From Streptomyces sp. NBC_01264 (GTDB taxonomy: Bacteria > Actinomycetota > Actinomycetes > Streptomycetales > Streptomycetaceae): a stretch of DNA of 64,000 nt. The first letter of the stretch is position 1, and each line of letters starts with the position of its first letter. This document shows positions 34,776 through 44,605 of the stretch, one piece after another. The translations under genes and the position numbers were made by a program. The stretch covers positions 1-64,000 of the forward strand of contig NZ_JAPEOX010000002.1 in assembly GCF_026340675.1 (NCBI RefSeq), read 5' to 3'. The notes beneath the pieces were generated by a model. It did not search any database. It worked only from the letters and a program-made list of their open reading frames with translations, and had not been told where the DNA came from.

Positions 34776-35938
34776 CACGGCAGCTGTAGATAGCCGCTGG
34801 CGTGGTTCTGATCATGGTGTGGTGTCGGCGTAGGCGTGCCATCGGCGGTGGCGGAGGCGGGCGTGGTGTTGATGACGGCGGCGCCAGGTGGACCACCACA
34901 GCAGGTGCTCGCGGTCTCGTCGCGGCGGTGGCAGGATCAAGGTTCTGAGCAGGCGGAGGAGTTCGTGGCTGCTGAGGGGGACGAGGCCGGTCTCGTCGGG
35001 GTCCCGGGCGGTCTGTGCTGTGCGTTCGAGGGCTGCGGCGGTGGCCAGGAACGCGTATGCGACCAGGGTGATCACGCTCCAGCGGTGCCAGGAGTTCCAG
35101 CAGGTGACCTGGCCCTTGTCGAGGTGGCAGGTCTCTTTCGCTTTCTGGAAGTCGTCTTCCACCCGCCATCTTCGGCACGGCAGTGACACCAGGCGGGTCA
35201 GGGTCACCGGTCCGGGGGCGAAGCAGCGGTAGTAGGATACGGTGCGGGTGTGTCGGTGGCGGCGGACCAGCAGGACGGACGTACCCGCGTCGCGGCCGTG
35301 TCCGTCAGGGGTGTCGTCGGCGGTGACCTCGATCATCGCCCAGTCGTAGTCGCGTGTCCCCTTCTGGCACGTGCCGGTCTGCATCCGGTGCCAGGCCCGC
35401 TTCGGCAGCCGGGCGGCGGCCCTGGCCGCGTTCAGCTCCCGTCCGGGGTGGTGACCTGGTGGTTCGAGCGCACGGCCACGACGTAGCCCAGGCCCAGCTC
35501 ACGGCAGACACCACGTAGTTCCCGTCCTCCATAGACCTCGTCCCCCAGGAAGAACGAGGCGGGTATCCCCTGGCCGGCAGCGCGGAGCATGTCCGCCGCG
35601 AGCTGCGGCTTGGTCGCGAAGCGCAGCCCGACCGGGACGCCGGTCAGCTCGCGGCGTTCCTCATCTGCGGCCCACTCCTTGGTGAAGTACAGGCGCCGGT
35701 CGATCAGGCAGTGCCCGACGGTGGTCCTCGAGCTCCATCAGCATGCCCCGCGTCATCCGGGCAAACGTCTCCCGGGTCTCCGAGCGGGCGAAGCAGCCGG
35801 CCAACGAGGCCAACAGGTCCCCGAACGCGGTCTCATGGACTCCGCGGTCTACGATGGCCGAAGCGGCCGTCTCGTTCTGATGTTGCGTCACACCACGTCA
35901 TGATCAAGGCGGCCGCCCTCATGCCCGCAGCCACCCCC
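34776..35938 (-). pseudogene. IS701-family element with internal deletion
   Basis: The left tip CACGGCAGCTGTAGAT at 34776 matches the other IS701 copies. The transposase starts at about 35891 (MTQHQNETAASAIVDRGVHE). It loses the segment after MLMELED, changes frame several times (LIDRRLYFTKEWAADEERRE in one, GYVVAVRSNHQVTTPD in another), and finishes intact as [15 protein letters not shown] to HAYADTTP at 34812. The right tip is missing. Confidence 0.85.
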
Positions 35939-35939
35939 G

Positions 35940-37235
35940 TCACAACTTCCCGGAGAGTGCCCGCGGAAGGTTCTTGCGGTTTCTCTCGTTGAGGCCCTTG
36001 CTGTGAAGGCGGGTGAGGATGCCGAGAAGGTGGTTGCTGCCGAGGATTGTGAGGACCGTCGAGAACTCCTCGCGAGAGACACCGGCGGCCGCTCCGCGCC
36101 GTCGATCCTTCAGTAGATCCATCACTGCGGTCGTCCGCTCCACCCCTTGCTTCAGGTGGACGTTCGCCGTGACTGCCCGGTTCACCAGGTCGAAGGAAGC
36201 CTTGCTCTTGATCAGGTCGCAGAAAAGGACCACGTCCTGAGATGTCAGATCGGCTAGGGGGCCAACAACTTCGACCGGCAGGTCACAGAGCTGGTCAAGG
36301 AGTACCAGGCGACGGTCGTACAGGCTGGCCCGTGGCCCGTGCGTCTCCACGCCTTTCTGTGCCTGGGCAACGCGAATACTGTTCATGTTTTGTGCCTGAT
36401 GTCGGTCGTTGTCCCGCCCTTCATCCATGACCTGGCACGTAATGGCGAAACCTTTGACGAATTCCTCGTAAGCTGCGTCGAAAATCCTGCCTCGCCCAAT
36501 CCGCTTGAATTCCTCCCGGATATAGGAGACCGCAACTTCGTTGCGGAAGTCGTCGTCCTTATCGTACATCTTGACGAGCTGCGGCAGATATTTCTTCACC
36601 ACATCGATCTTAAAGCCGAAGAGAAAGCCCTTGAACTCGTCCGCCAGTGCGGGGTGCTTGTCCAGCTCTGCGGAATGCCGACCCGAATGCTTCTTTAGCA
36701 TTTTCACGCTCTTCGAAGAATAGAGTCGCTCGCAGCTGTCGGGGCTCTGGGGCGCCTGCCTGGCACTCGGCTGGGACACCCTCTTGGACTGCCATCCACT
36801 CTCGGGAACAGACCTTCCGTGCTCCGGAGGCTCCTGATCCCACGACCTCGTGACACCGAAGACGTCCTGGGGCCTCGGTTGCGATCCGGTACGGTGAAAC
36901 TCCACGACGAGTTTGAACTCGTTGAAGACTTCGAATCCCCTTTCCTGGAGTATCTGGTCAGCTTCCACGGACAGCTCATCATTAGGGTCGAGCTTCCTGG
37001 GCTTTGGCCGGCCGGAATCCTTGCAGGTGTGGAACGCGACGCGCTCGCAATGCGTCCGAAACGCCTCGACGAGGTCGAGATCTCCATTGCTGAGCATGTC
37101 CTGAACGTGGCCGTAGTTCCACAAATTTGCCATCTGTGTCGGATCACACCGGAGCAGCGCTGCATTGAAATCTGACTCGATTTTTGCTTCCTCTTCCGAG
37201 TCCGACCCGAGGGGCGCTTCGATAGAGTTTTCCAT
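35940..37235 (-). CDS. Hypothetical cargo protein, helical
   Basis: 431 residues from ATG 37235 (MENSIEAPLGSDSEEEAKIE). No family is recognised, and there is no signal peptide or membrane segment. The first 170 residues are acidic, then a Ser/Pro/Gln-rich linker (SKRVSQPSARQAPQSPDS) joins a helical C-terminal region (FLFGFKIDVVKKYLPQLVKM, LADLTSQDVVLFCDLIKS). Codon usage is less GC-biased than its neighbours. The 3' end abuts an IS701 remnant. The 5' side lies against a truncated recombinase gene of opposite composition, so it arrived as foreign DNA. Confidence 0.6.
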   Translation of the reverse strand: MENSIEAPLGSDSEEEAKIESDFNAALLRCDPTQMANLWNYGHVQDMLSNGDLDLVEAFRTHCERVAFHTCKDSGRPKPRKLDPNDELSVEADQILQERGFEVFNEFKLVVEFHRTGSQPRPQDVFGVTRSWDQEPPEHGRSVPESGWQSKRVSQPSARQAPQSPDSCERLYSSKSVKMLKKHSGRHSAELDKHPALADEFKGFLFGFKIDVVKKYLPQLVKMYDKDDDFRNEVAVSYIREEFKRIGRGRIFDAAYEEFVKGFAITCQVMDEGRDNDRHQAQNMNSIRVAQAQKGVETHGPRASLYDRRLVLLDQLCDLPVEVVGPLADLTSQDVVLFCDLIKSKASFDLVNRAVTANVHLKQGVERTTAVMDLLKDRRRGAAAGVSREEFSTVLTILGSNHLLGILTRLHSKGLNERNRKNLPRALSGKL

Positions 37236-37359
37236 TTGAACGACCTGTTTTCCTCAACGGCACCCTCTTCAGTGAGGGAGGAACTCGAATGGTGCTGAAC
37301 ACGCCGGAGTCTGGCACTGCCTTCTACACCCACCAGGCCCGATCGGGCAGTCCTCCGAG

Positions 37360-38821
37360 CACGCTGGTGACCGGGGAACAGCCAGCCAGCGCTGGTGTTC
37401 GCGGCCCAGCCCTGGGGAGCGGGGCGGTCGGCGAGAGTGTTGAGGAGGTCGGCGAGGGGGATGGGCAGCGGGATCGGGGTCCTGCCCAGGGTAAGGAACG
37501 TCGTCCCGTCATGAGTGGTCAGGGCGGTGGCGGGCAGTGCTGCGATCCGGGTGAGGTGCTGGCCGAACAGCAGGAGGATCGCGCCCGCGGCCCGGACGTC
37601 GAGGTCAAGGCGGGTGTCGGTGAGGCACTGGTGGAAGAGGTCCCAGTGGGAGTCCTCGTCCATACCGACCGGGTCGGCCTTCGGGCGGTGCGGTACGAGG
37701 CGGCCGCGGGCGTGGTGGCGGCGGTGGGCCCAGACGACGAAGTCGCGGACTTCGTAGCGGGTGCCTGGGTTGGCCGCGAGCCAGGCGTCGAGACGGCCTT
37801 GGTCGAGGGTGGCGATGGTCAAGCCGTGGTCGGCGGTCGTGGTGAGGAGTTCGGCGGCGAGGTTGATGCGGGTGTAGGCCCAGCGGAGTCGGTGCTTGAC
37901 CCCGCCGACCCGGGCGGCCTGGTGGCGTTTGGCGCGGGGCAGCAGGGACCAGCGGACGTAACCGCGGAGCAGCACGCCATGCTCAGGGTGCCGGGCCACC
38001 GTCCGTTCCAGAGGGCGGACGATCCGCACCGCGAGTTCGTCCCGGGGCTCCAGGACCTGGTAGGCAGTCAGCAGGCCGCGCAGATACTCGGCGGTCATCG
38101 CCGTGGATCGGCCGGCGATCGTGGCGCCGAGGTCAGTGTGGGAAAGCGGGCGACCGGTGGTCATGAGGTCGCGGAGAAGACGAGCGGAGCGGGAACCGCG
38201 CAGCCAGTTCAGGACCGTTCCCGAATCGGGGGCCTGAGCCAGCGCCGTCCGCATCGCTGTGAGCGACCCGGTACCCACCCCTTCGGGCAGGCCGGTAAAC
38301 AAGTCCTCCAGGTGGTCGGCGACGGCGCAGCGGTCGCAGAGTCGGCCGACCTTGTAGGAGCGCGGTCCGGCGCATCGTTCGCAGGCGTAGGGGTCGGGGA
38401 CGTCGGCGCACGGCCCGCAGACCTGACGCTGGTCGACATCGCCAATCAGTACCCGGGTCCGCTCGCACCCCGGGCAAGGCATGGGGTGGCTGCGGGCGGT
38501 CCGGTAGCAGGAGGTGCAGACCGGGCCGAGCGGCCAGCGTGCGGTCACGGGCGCGGTGGTGTGGCAGAACGCGCATGCGGTCGCCGGCTGGGGGCGGCAG
38601 TTCGAGCAGGGGTCCAGTTCGGCCGGTTTACCGCAGGCAGAACAGGTGCGCGTCGCCATGGTCTGCCGGCGACGGCAGGCCGCGCAGGTGTTCCGGCTCG
38701 GTCGCGGTCTGATGGATCCGCAGACCGTGCAGGCGCCGATGTTGCCTCGGTTCGCGAGGATCCCTTCACACCCGAGACAGACCCGGCCCCCCGCCACTTG
38801 GAACCGCCGACAGGTCGGCAA
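37360..38821 (-). pseudogene. Zinc-finger recombinase-like protein, truncated at both ends
   Basis: The N-terminal 170 residues carry a long array of CxxC pairs (CLGCEG, CTVCGS, CAACRR, CSACGK, CAFCHT, CPGCER, CERCAG, CDRCAV). The rest is helical, with LRGYVRWSLLPRAKRHQAAR and RAAGAILLLFGQHLTRIAAL, a pattern I associate with streptomycete tyrosine-recombinase-like integrases of this architecture. The C-terminal catalytic end is missing after AGWLFPGHQ, and the 5' end is cut by an IS110 fragment (only a TTG start remains). Confidence 0.55.
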
Positions 38822-39600
38822 CCAGCTCCGCTCCTTGCTCCGCGAGTACTACCCCGCGGCCCGGACCGCCGTCGCGCACTGGAAGAACGTCCTCTGCCGG
38901 CCCGAAGCGCTCGCCCTGTTCAGGGCAGCTCCGACCCCCACCGACGCCGCCCGCCTGACCCGCCCCCAGATCGCTGCAGCACTCCGACGTGCCGGCCGCC
39001 AGCGCGGAATCGAGGCCGAGACTGAAAGGCTCCGGGAGATCTTCCGAGCCGAATGGGCCCACCAACCTACTCTCGTAGAGAAGGCCCTGGGCCAGCAGAT
39101 GCTCGCGCTGCTCGCCCAGCTCGAAGCCGCGTGCACCGCCGTGAACGACCTCGCCCAGGCCGCGGAAGACGCCTTCCTGCAACACGAGGACGCGCAGATC
39201 ATCCCGAGCTTCCCCGGACTGGGACCTCAGCTCGGAGCCCGCGTGCTGGCCGAGCTCGGCGACGACCGAGACAGATTCGCCGACGCCCGCGGCCTCAAGG
39301 CGTACGCGGGGTCCTCGCCCATCACCCGGGCTTCCGGCAAGAAGTCGAGCATCTCCCGCCGCCGCATCAAGAACGACCGGCTCAACCACGCCGGCTACCT
39401 GTGGGCCTTCTCAGCCTTACGAGCCTCACCTGGGGCCATGGCCCGATACCGGCAGCGCCGTGACGAACGCGGAGACTGGCACGCCCCCGCCCCGCGCAAC
39501 GTCTTCAACAGTCTGATCGGACAGCTCTACCACTGCCTCCAGCACCACAAACAGTTCGATGAAGCCGCGGCTTTCCGGCCTCGGTCACCCAGATCTCGCA
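38797..39600 (+). pseudogene. IS110-family transposase, C-terminal part
   Basis: The frame contains RRQVGNQLRSLLREYYPAAR, a helical middle, and the Transposase_20 signature SFPGLGPQLGARVLAELGDD with GLKAYAGSSPITRASGK and KNDRLNHAGYLWAFSAL. The N-terminal DEDD catalytic half is missing. The frame runs on past the usual IS110 end into unrelated sequence. Confidence 0.85.
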
Positions 39601-39668
39601 GGCTGCGTGAGGCAGGGCAAGACTGTTTCCGCCGGCCCAGAAGGGCCAAGCGCCAGTGCCGTGCGGGG

Positions 39669-40375
39669 CTACCGCAGGGCCGGGCAGTTGGCCGCCTCGT
39701 ACTCATCCGAGACGGTGAAGACGCTGGCACATCTCGGGCACTCTGCCTTGCCGAAAAGGTGGGCAATTCCCTCGGCAAGTCCGAATTCCCCATCCCGGAA
39801 AGCCACCTCGCGCATCCACTGGCCGACACCCGAGAGCTCCTCGTCGGGCGCCGGCCGGAGGTCGCGCCGGTCCACGTCGCCCAGGTTCCAATCGCGGATC
39901 GCCGAGTAGCGCCCGTAGTCCCCGATTGCGATCGTCACCTGCGTCGCGCAGTGAGGGCACGATAGGTCGTAGAAGTCATCCGTGAAATCCTCCAGGACGT
40001 TGGCCCAGTGGTACTGCTTCTCGACCGCGAGGAGTGCGCGGAAGGTCACCAGGCAGTCGGCCGGCCGGGACTGCAGGTGCTGGTCCAGGAGGATGCCGAA
40101 CTCGGCGATCGCATCGGCGCTGTCGGCCAGGAGCTCGTCACAGCCGTGGTGTCCTGCCGCGCGCTCCATGATTTCTCCGGCCAGGTGTCGCGCCTCCATG
40201 CTCCCCGAGGCGAGGTGCACAAGACGGGGCAGGCAGCGAAGCCGGCGGGAGACACCAGGTCGTGCTCCAGGATCAACCGGTATCCCAGCTCCAGCCAGGC
40301 CTCGTCTCCGCCCTCGCACTCCACGCGGTCCAGGAGCTCGGGGACTCGGTCCACGTCAGATTGCCAGTCGTACAT
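39669..40375 (-). pseudogene. Hypothetical protein with CxxC, frameshifted
   Basis: ATG 40375 gives MYDWQSDVDRVPELLDRVEC and GYRILEHD-type sequence up to VSPAGFAA. Then, after an indel near 40235, the frame continues LPRLVHLASGSMEARHLAGE to ANCPALR. The second part has LSCPHCATQVTIAIGDYGRY and a later CPRCASVF, two CxxC pairs that could bind zinc. It looks like a streptomycete cytoplasmic protein of unknown function. Confidence 0.55.
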
Positions 40376-40533
40376 CTGTGCCCAGTTCACCACCCGGGCA
40401 TTGAACCGTCCTACGAGCCCCCAGTCGAACCCGCCCCCACGGCGTCGCCATCGGGAACCCTCGTCAACTTGACGCCTAGCGTCGTGAGGTGTCTGCGGTG
40501 AAACCGGCCACCCGGCCGAGTGAGCTGCCCGCT

Positions 40534-41241
40534 TCAGCGGAGCTGGAAGGCGTCGGCGAGGAGTGTGGTCTGTACGTCGAGGAGGAGGGCCGGGTCGTGG
40601 CCCATGCCCGTGAACTGGCCCGAGACTTCCAGACTCACCGTCCCGTGCATCTGCGTCCAGGCCATGACCGCCCCGGTCAGTGCGACGGCCGCTGCGGGGG
40701 CGTCGGCGGACAGGTCCGTCCATTGTCCGACCCAGGCCGCTACCTCCGCTTCCCCGGACAGCCAGGCCCGCGGCCCGTCCAGCAGCGGGTCCACTGCGGG
40801 CTGCGGGCGTCCCCGGGCGAAGACGGACAGGAACGGTCCGAGGACGGCACGCGCCTGCAGCAAGGTCTCCGCCGGTGCGGTGAAGCCCGCCACGGGGGTG
40901 CCCTGGATGAGCAGGTACAGGTGGGGCTGCGCCATCGCCCATGCACGGTAGGCGCTGGTCAGAGCATGGAGCGCGGTGCGACTCGACCCGCCGGCGTCCA
41001 CCGCGTGCATCACCTCGGCCGCGCCCCGGTAGGCGTCCAGCACCATCTCCGACAGGAGGTCGTCGCGGCTGGCGAAATAGCGGTAGAGCGCCGGACCGGA
41101 CATGCCGATCTCCTTGGCGATCCTCAGCAGCGCCACGCTCTCGACACCGCCGGCGGCGAGCTGACGGACCGCCGCCGCCTTAATCTCGGAGCGGGTCTGC
41201 TCCCGGTACCGCTCACGCGGACTGCTCACGCGCGCCGCCAT
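40534..41241 (-). CDS. TetR-family transcriptional regulator
   Basis: 235 residues. The N-terminal HTH is SEIKAAAVRQLAAGGVESVA through IAKEIGMSGPALYRYFASRD, the TetR signature. The ligand domain ends DPALLLDVQTTLLADAFQLR and resembles TetR_C_13-type domains. It lies 176 bp downstream of the epimerase gene on the same strand, with a terminator-like hairpin between, so it is probably a separate transcript. A candidate operator is the imperfect palindrome at 42435-42452 in front of the epimerase gene. Confidence 0.9.
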   Translation of the reverse strand: MAARVSSPRERYREQTRSEIKAAAVRQLAAGGVESVALLRIAKEIGMSGPALYRYFASRDDLLSEMVLDAYRGAAEVMHAVDAGGSSRTALHALTSAYRAWAMAQPHLYLLIQGTPVAGFTAPAETLLQARAVLGPFLSVFARGRPQPAVDPLLDGPRAWLSGEAEVAAWVGQWTDLSADAPAAAVALTGAVMAWTQMHGTVSLEVSGQFTGMGHDPALLLDVQTTLLADAFQLR

Positions 41242-41350
41242 TTCCGCACCTCTTACCGATCTCCCCGGCGCTGCGGGGACGGTTGCCGGGTGTGGTCCTA
41301 CCGGACCAATTCACCTCTCGCGAACGCTTCACCCTATCGCTTCTGCTATA

Positions 41351-41392
41351 GGTGCGACTCCTCCCCGGCCTTTGCCAGGAAGGAGCCGCACC
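41351..41392 (-). terminator. Stem-loop terminator after the epimerase gene
   Basis: GGTGCGACTCCTCCCC and GGAAGGAGCCGCACC form a long stem with one mismatch and an 11-base loop, located 26 bp past the stop of the epimerase gene. There is no T-run, as is common in high-GC actinobacteria. Confidence 0.7.
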
Positions 41393-41417
41393 TTGCTTTG
41401 ACCTGCATAGATGCGGG

Positions 41418-42377
41418 TCAGCCGCGCGACTGGGCGGCGAGGAAGCCGCGGTACCACTCCAGGGTTTCCTCCAGGGTGGCTTCGATCGCGGTGGGCTCGA
41501 CGCCGAACTTCTGCTGGAAGGCGGTGGAGTCCATGATCTGCGGTTCGGTGTGCTGGTAGAAGAGCTCGGCGTAGGAGTTCATGAACGTCTCGTCGAACGG
41601 CCCGAAGGGACGCGGCTCGTCCATGGTGACGGTCTCCGGGGAGTGGCCGACCAGGTCGCCCAGGAGGCCGAAGATCTCCCGGGTGGTGCGGGCCGGGGCG
41701 GTGGGCAGGTGCCAGACCCGGCCGTCGCCCTGCGGGTTCTCGCCAAGCGTGGCCAGGCCGCGGGCGACGTCGAGGATGTTGGTGTAGCTGTGCTTGAGGT
41801 CGATGTCGCCCAGCGCCAGTACCTCGCCGCCCATGAGCGCGGCGGGGAACACGGTTCCGCCCATCGTGGAGTTCAGCACGCGGGGCCCGACGAAGTCCGC
41901 CGAGCGGCCGAGAGCCACCTTCGCGCGGCCTTCCCTGTGGGCGGCGAGGTAGTTCTCGTCCAGGGCGGCGCGCATCTTGCCCTTGGCGGTGGTCGCCCGC
42001 CACGGAGTGTCCTCGGTCATGACCTCGCCATGGGTCTCGCCGTACGGGTACAACGTGTCCAGCACAACCAGGCGGGCGCCGGTGCGCTTCACCGCGCCCA
42101 GGACGGCTTCCTGGATGCCGGGCATCACGTCGACCTGGAGGTGGTAGGCGACGTTGACGCAGTGGTAGACGACGTCCGCGCCCTCGATCGCGGCGAGCGC
42201 CCCCTCCAGCGTGGCGACGTCGCCCGCGACTCGCTCAACGCCGTCCAGCGGCTCACCCGAGCCGGAGCGGTCCACTAGGCGTACCGCATGCCCGCGTCGC
42301 ACCAGCTCCAGGGCGACGGAGGTGCCGGCGGGACCGGATCCCAGAACGGTGTGGAGCGAACCCTGTGCTGCAGCCAT
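41418..42377 (-). CDS. NAD-dependent epimerase/dehydratase (extended SDR)
   Basis: 319 residues. The N-terminal Rossmann motif is TVLGSGPAGTSVALELVRRG, followed by VRLVDRSG (first acidic residue binding the adenosine ribose) and VYHCVNVAYHLQ. LVVLDTLYPYGETHG carries the Tyr near the usual active-site position, but a clean YxxxK is not visible. It probably acts in the cytoplasm on a sugar or small-molecule substrate. The region before the start has an imperfect TTACG/CGTAA palindrome that may be the binding site of the TetR protein encoded downstream. Confidence 0.85.
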   Translation of the reverse strand: MAAAQGSLHTVLGSGPAGTSVALELVRRGHAVRLVDRSGSGEPLDGVERVAGDVATLEGALAAIEGADVVYHCVNVAYHLQVDVMPGIQEAVLGAVKRTGARLVVLDTLYPYGETHGEVMTEDTPWRATTAKGKMRAALDENYLAAHREGRAKVALGRSADFVGPRVLNSTMGGTVFPAALMGGEVLALGDIDLKHSYTNILDVARGLATLGENPQGDGRVWHLPTAPARTTREIFGLLGDLVGHSPETVTMDEPRPFGPFDETFMNSYAELFYQHTEPQIMDSTAFQQKFGVEPTAIEATLEETLEWYRGFLAAQSRG

Positions 42378-42434
42378 GACGGAGTCCTTTCAGGACAGGA
42401 AGAACGGAAAACCCTTACCGTTATTGACGAACAC

Positions 42435-42452
42435 TTACGTTATACATCGTAA
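42435..42452. promoter_or_regulatory. Candidate TetR operator
   Basis: TTACGTTATACATCGTAA is a near-palindrome (arms TTACG and CGTAA) about 58 bp upstream of the epimerase start. Its AT-rich centre contains TATAAC on the minus strand, a plausible -10 box. Size and position suit a TetR-type operator overlapping a promoter. Confidence 0.45.
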
Positions 42453-42891
42453 CTAACGTGTTGGTGCATCGCAACACTGGTGCGGCTAGCGCGCTAGCGC
42501 AGCAGGTAGCGACCGGCAGGGAGAGTCGGCGGAGGGTCGGGCGGGGTGCCTCTGACAGCAGGGCGAGATGTGGGCGTCCGATCGCTGATGGCAAGCGAGC
42601 CTTCCAGCCGCCGGCACCTTCGAGACGGGCAGGGCGGCTCGGGTGGATTCCGGCCGTCTTCGGGCCGTGCCACAGAGAGCGCTCTGCCCCCTGGAGGCGG
42701 GCTACCCCGTGGCGGACCAGGAGCGTGGGGACAACCAGCGCGCCAGCGCTCGACCATGGAGAGCCTTCAAAGGCGTCCCGATATCGATGCGCACGCAACA
42801 AAGCGATGCCGAACTCTTGTTCGACCCGTGAGGCTCGCACCTGCTGTCCGGATCAACTGACCGGACGTCAGAACGGAAAGGGATCTCCATC
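42453..42891. other. Intergenic region with a 14-bp palindrome
   Basis: No supported gene. GCTAGCGCGCTAGC at 42485-42498 is a perfect palindrome close to the candidate operator. Upstream of 42892, GGAAAGGGA is the ribosome binding site of the next gene. Confidence 0.5.
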
Positions 42892-43503
42892 GTGCGTTCC
42901 GCAAGACTCCGACCCGTCTCCGTGTTCCTCACCACCCTGGCGCTCGCCACCACGGCGGCCGTCGCGGCCCCGGCTTCCTCCGCTGCCCCGCGCCCTGAAC
43001 CCACCGCCTTCGTGACGGTCGACGGCCACAAGGTGGTCAAGGGCACCATCATCGGCGAGTGGGGCAAGACCGCCGACGGGCAGGCCTTCTCCTACACCTA
43101 CACGGCCGGCGACGCCAAGCCGGCAGAGGCCGCTTCCAGCGCTGCCGCCGCGGCCATCTGCTCGGTGTACATCTCGGACGTCGGCTTCTATGGTGCAGGG
43201 TCCAGCGCCTACTTCCAGTGGGAAACCTCCCACGCGTGCTCCGGCTCCTACGGCTCGCAAAAGCTCCAGACCCAGATGTGGCGCAGCTCCTGGAGCGGAC
43301 CGCGCGGATACAACTCCTGGACGGGAACCTCGACCACGACCAGCAACTTCATCGATTACGGCTGGTCCGTCGACTGCAACGACGGCGGAGGAACCTACGA
43401 CTACTACCCTGTAATGCAGGGCTACGCCAGCGGCATCGGATGGGGCCCCAAGACCCGTTCCGACAACCAGCTGCGGAAGAACTGCGGAACCTCCGCCCCC
43501 TAG
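42892..43503 (+). CDS. Secreted protein of unknown family
   Basis: 203 residues from GTG 42892, with AAAGGGA upstream. The signal peptide (RSARLRPVSVFLTTLALATT to SSAAP) is clear. The mature part has AFVTVDGHKVVKGTIIGEWG, then a Cys-containing beta-rich region rich in Ser, Thr, Tyr and Trp (ICSVYISDVGFYGAGSSAYF, TSTTTSNFIDYGWSVDCNDG) with four Cys, probably two disulphides. It is followed 9 bp later by a small gene and then a strong terminator, so the two form a short operon. Confidence 0.75.
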   Translation: MRSARLRPVSVFLTTLALATTAAVAAPASSAAPRPEPTAFVTVDGHKVVKGTIIGEWGKTADGQAFSYTYTAGDAKPAEAASSAAAAAICSVYISDVGFYGAGSSAYFQWETSHACSGSYGSQKLQTQMWRSSWSGPRGYNSWTGTSTTTSNFIDYGWSVDCNDGGGTYDYYPVMQGYASGIGWGPKTRSDNQLRKNCGTSAP

Positions 43504-43512
43504 GGAGGCACC

Positions 43513-43701
43513 ATGACCGGGCAACCTCACCCGCGCTACCCGCGTGAAGGCCAGCGGCTCGATTCCGGCACTACGGCCGACGTCGACGCCGAGCACACCG
43601 GCCGTGTCACGTACTCCAGCGGCACTCCGCTGCGTCAGCGCCTCATCTGGCGACTGCGTGACCTCCTCAGGCGCCCTGTGAGGAACACCCCCCGCCGCTG
43701 A
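43513..43701 (+). CDS. Small cytoplasmic protein, co-transcribed
   Basis: 62 residues from ATG 43513, preceded by TAGGGAGGCACC. It is Arg-rich and hydrophilic with no signal peptide (YPREGQRLDSGTTADVDAEH, RLIWRLRDLLRRPVRNTPRR). The spacing and strong ribosome binding site support expression with the secreted protein upstream. Function unknown. Confidence 0.6.
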   Translation: MTGQPHPRYPREGQRLDSGTTADVDAEHTGRVTYSSGTPLRQRLIWRLRDLLRRPVRNTPRR

Positions 43702-43752
43702 ACGCCTGCGCACCTCCCGGCACCCGTTGCCTTCCGGAAAAGTGAGCAGAAT

Positions 43753-43787
43753 GGCCCCCGCCCTGCGATACCGGCAAGGCGGGGGCC
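43753..43787 (+). terminator. Strong stem-loop terminator
   Basis: GGCCCCCGCC and GGCGGGGGCC form a perfect 10-bp GC stem with a 15-base loop, just after the 62-codon gene. Confidence 0.8.
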
Positions 43788-44026
43788 TTCGCACACCAGA
43801 TGACGGCTACGTCACCTCCGCAATGCCGGAGAGGGGTATCGTTCTTCAGCTGCATCCGGGCCTTCACCAGGGCATCGCCGGGGATTGTTTCGCCAGGGGC
43901 GAGTGGGCCAAGTTGAAGCCCGCGGGCCATCCCGAGAGGCGAGGAGCCGGGCTCAGCTCAGCGTGGCGACCAGGCTGGCCGACAGTAGTCCGGAACTGCT
44001 GTCAGTCCGCTTGCAATACGGAGCGG

Positions 44027-44248
44027 TCAGTGGCGGAGCGCGTAGTGGGTCAGGCGCGAGTCGGCCTTGTGCGGGGAAAGGCCAAGCCCAGTTCCGATCG
44101 CTTCAGCGGTGAGCTCGTCGTCCCTGGCGTTGTAAGCGGCGGTCCTGGCTGTCTGTCGGGTGCGTTCCAGGGCGGCCACGGCCCGGAGCGCGGACAGCGG
44201 GGCGGGGTCGTCAGCCGGGCGATGCCCTATCTCGTGGCAGCCCGCCTG
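44027..44248 (-). CDS. Possible small hypothetical protein, probably degraded
   Basis: The frame HEIGHRPADDPAPLSALRAV followed by RTAAYNARDDELTAEAIGTG and LGLSPHKADSRLTHYALR has HTH-like spacing and good codon bias. No start codon with a ribosome binding site is evident and the upstream sequence looks non-coding. It could be the tail of a broken gene. Confidence 0.3.
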   Translation of the reverse strand, partial: QAGCHEIGHRPADDPAPLSALRAVAALERTRQTARTAAYNARDDELTAEAIGTGLGLSPHKADSRLTHYALRH

Positions 44249-44605
44249 GTATATGTCATCGGCCGCGGGAAACTCCGGATCCGCCCTATGCTCGCCCGCC
44301 ACCTCACCCCACAGGACCGGCGCGCGGCCCTGGCAGCTCTTGCTCCGGAAGACCGGCTCGATGTCGGCCACTTCGAGGAGGAGCACGAACGGCGCCTGGC
44401 CCCCTTTACCAGGAGGAGAAGGCCCGCAAGAAGGCGAGCGAGCCGACAACCATCTGCGCAGCGTCCACTGACCTCCGGCCAGAGATGCGGGCGGCGGGGC
44501 GGTACCCAACTGGGCATCGCCCCGCCGTAGACCTGGCAGGCCGGGGAGTCCCGACAACGTGGGGTGCGCGGTGCGTTGGGCGCCGACATGCTGGCCCCTC
44601 GAACA
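44249..44605. other. Gap without a supported gene
   Basis: Overlapping frames on both strands all look like GC-rich shadows. Confidence 0.4.

Noticed and set aside
37289..39025. 578-codon plus-strand frame
   Set aside because: It lies antisense to the zinc-finger recombinase-like fragment, whose CxxC array makes the minus strand the convincing reading.
40489..41559. 356-codon plus-strand frame
   Set aside because: It is antisense to the TetR gene and to part of the epimerase gene, and has no recognisable domain.
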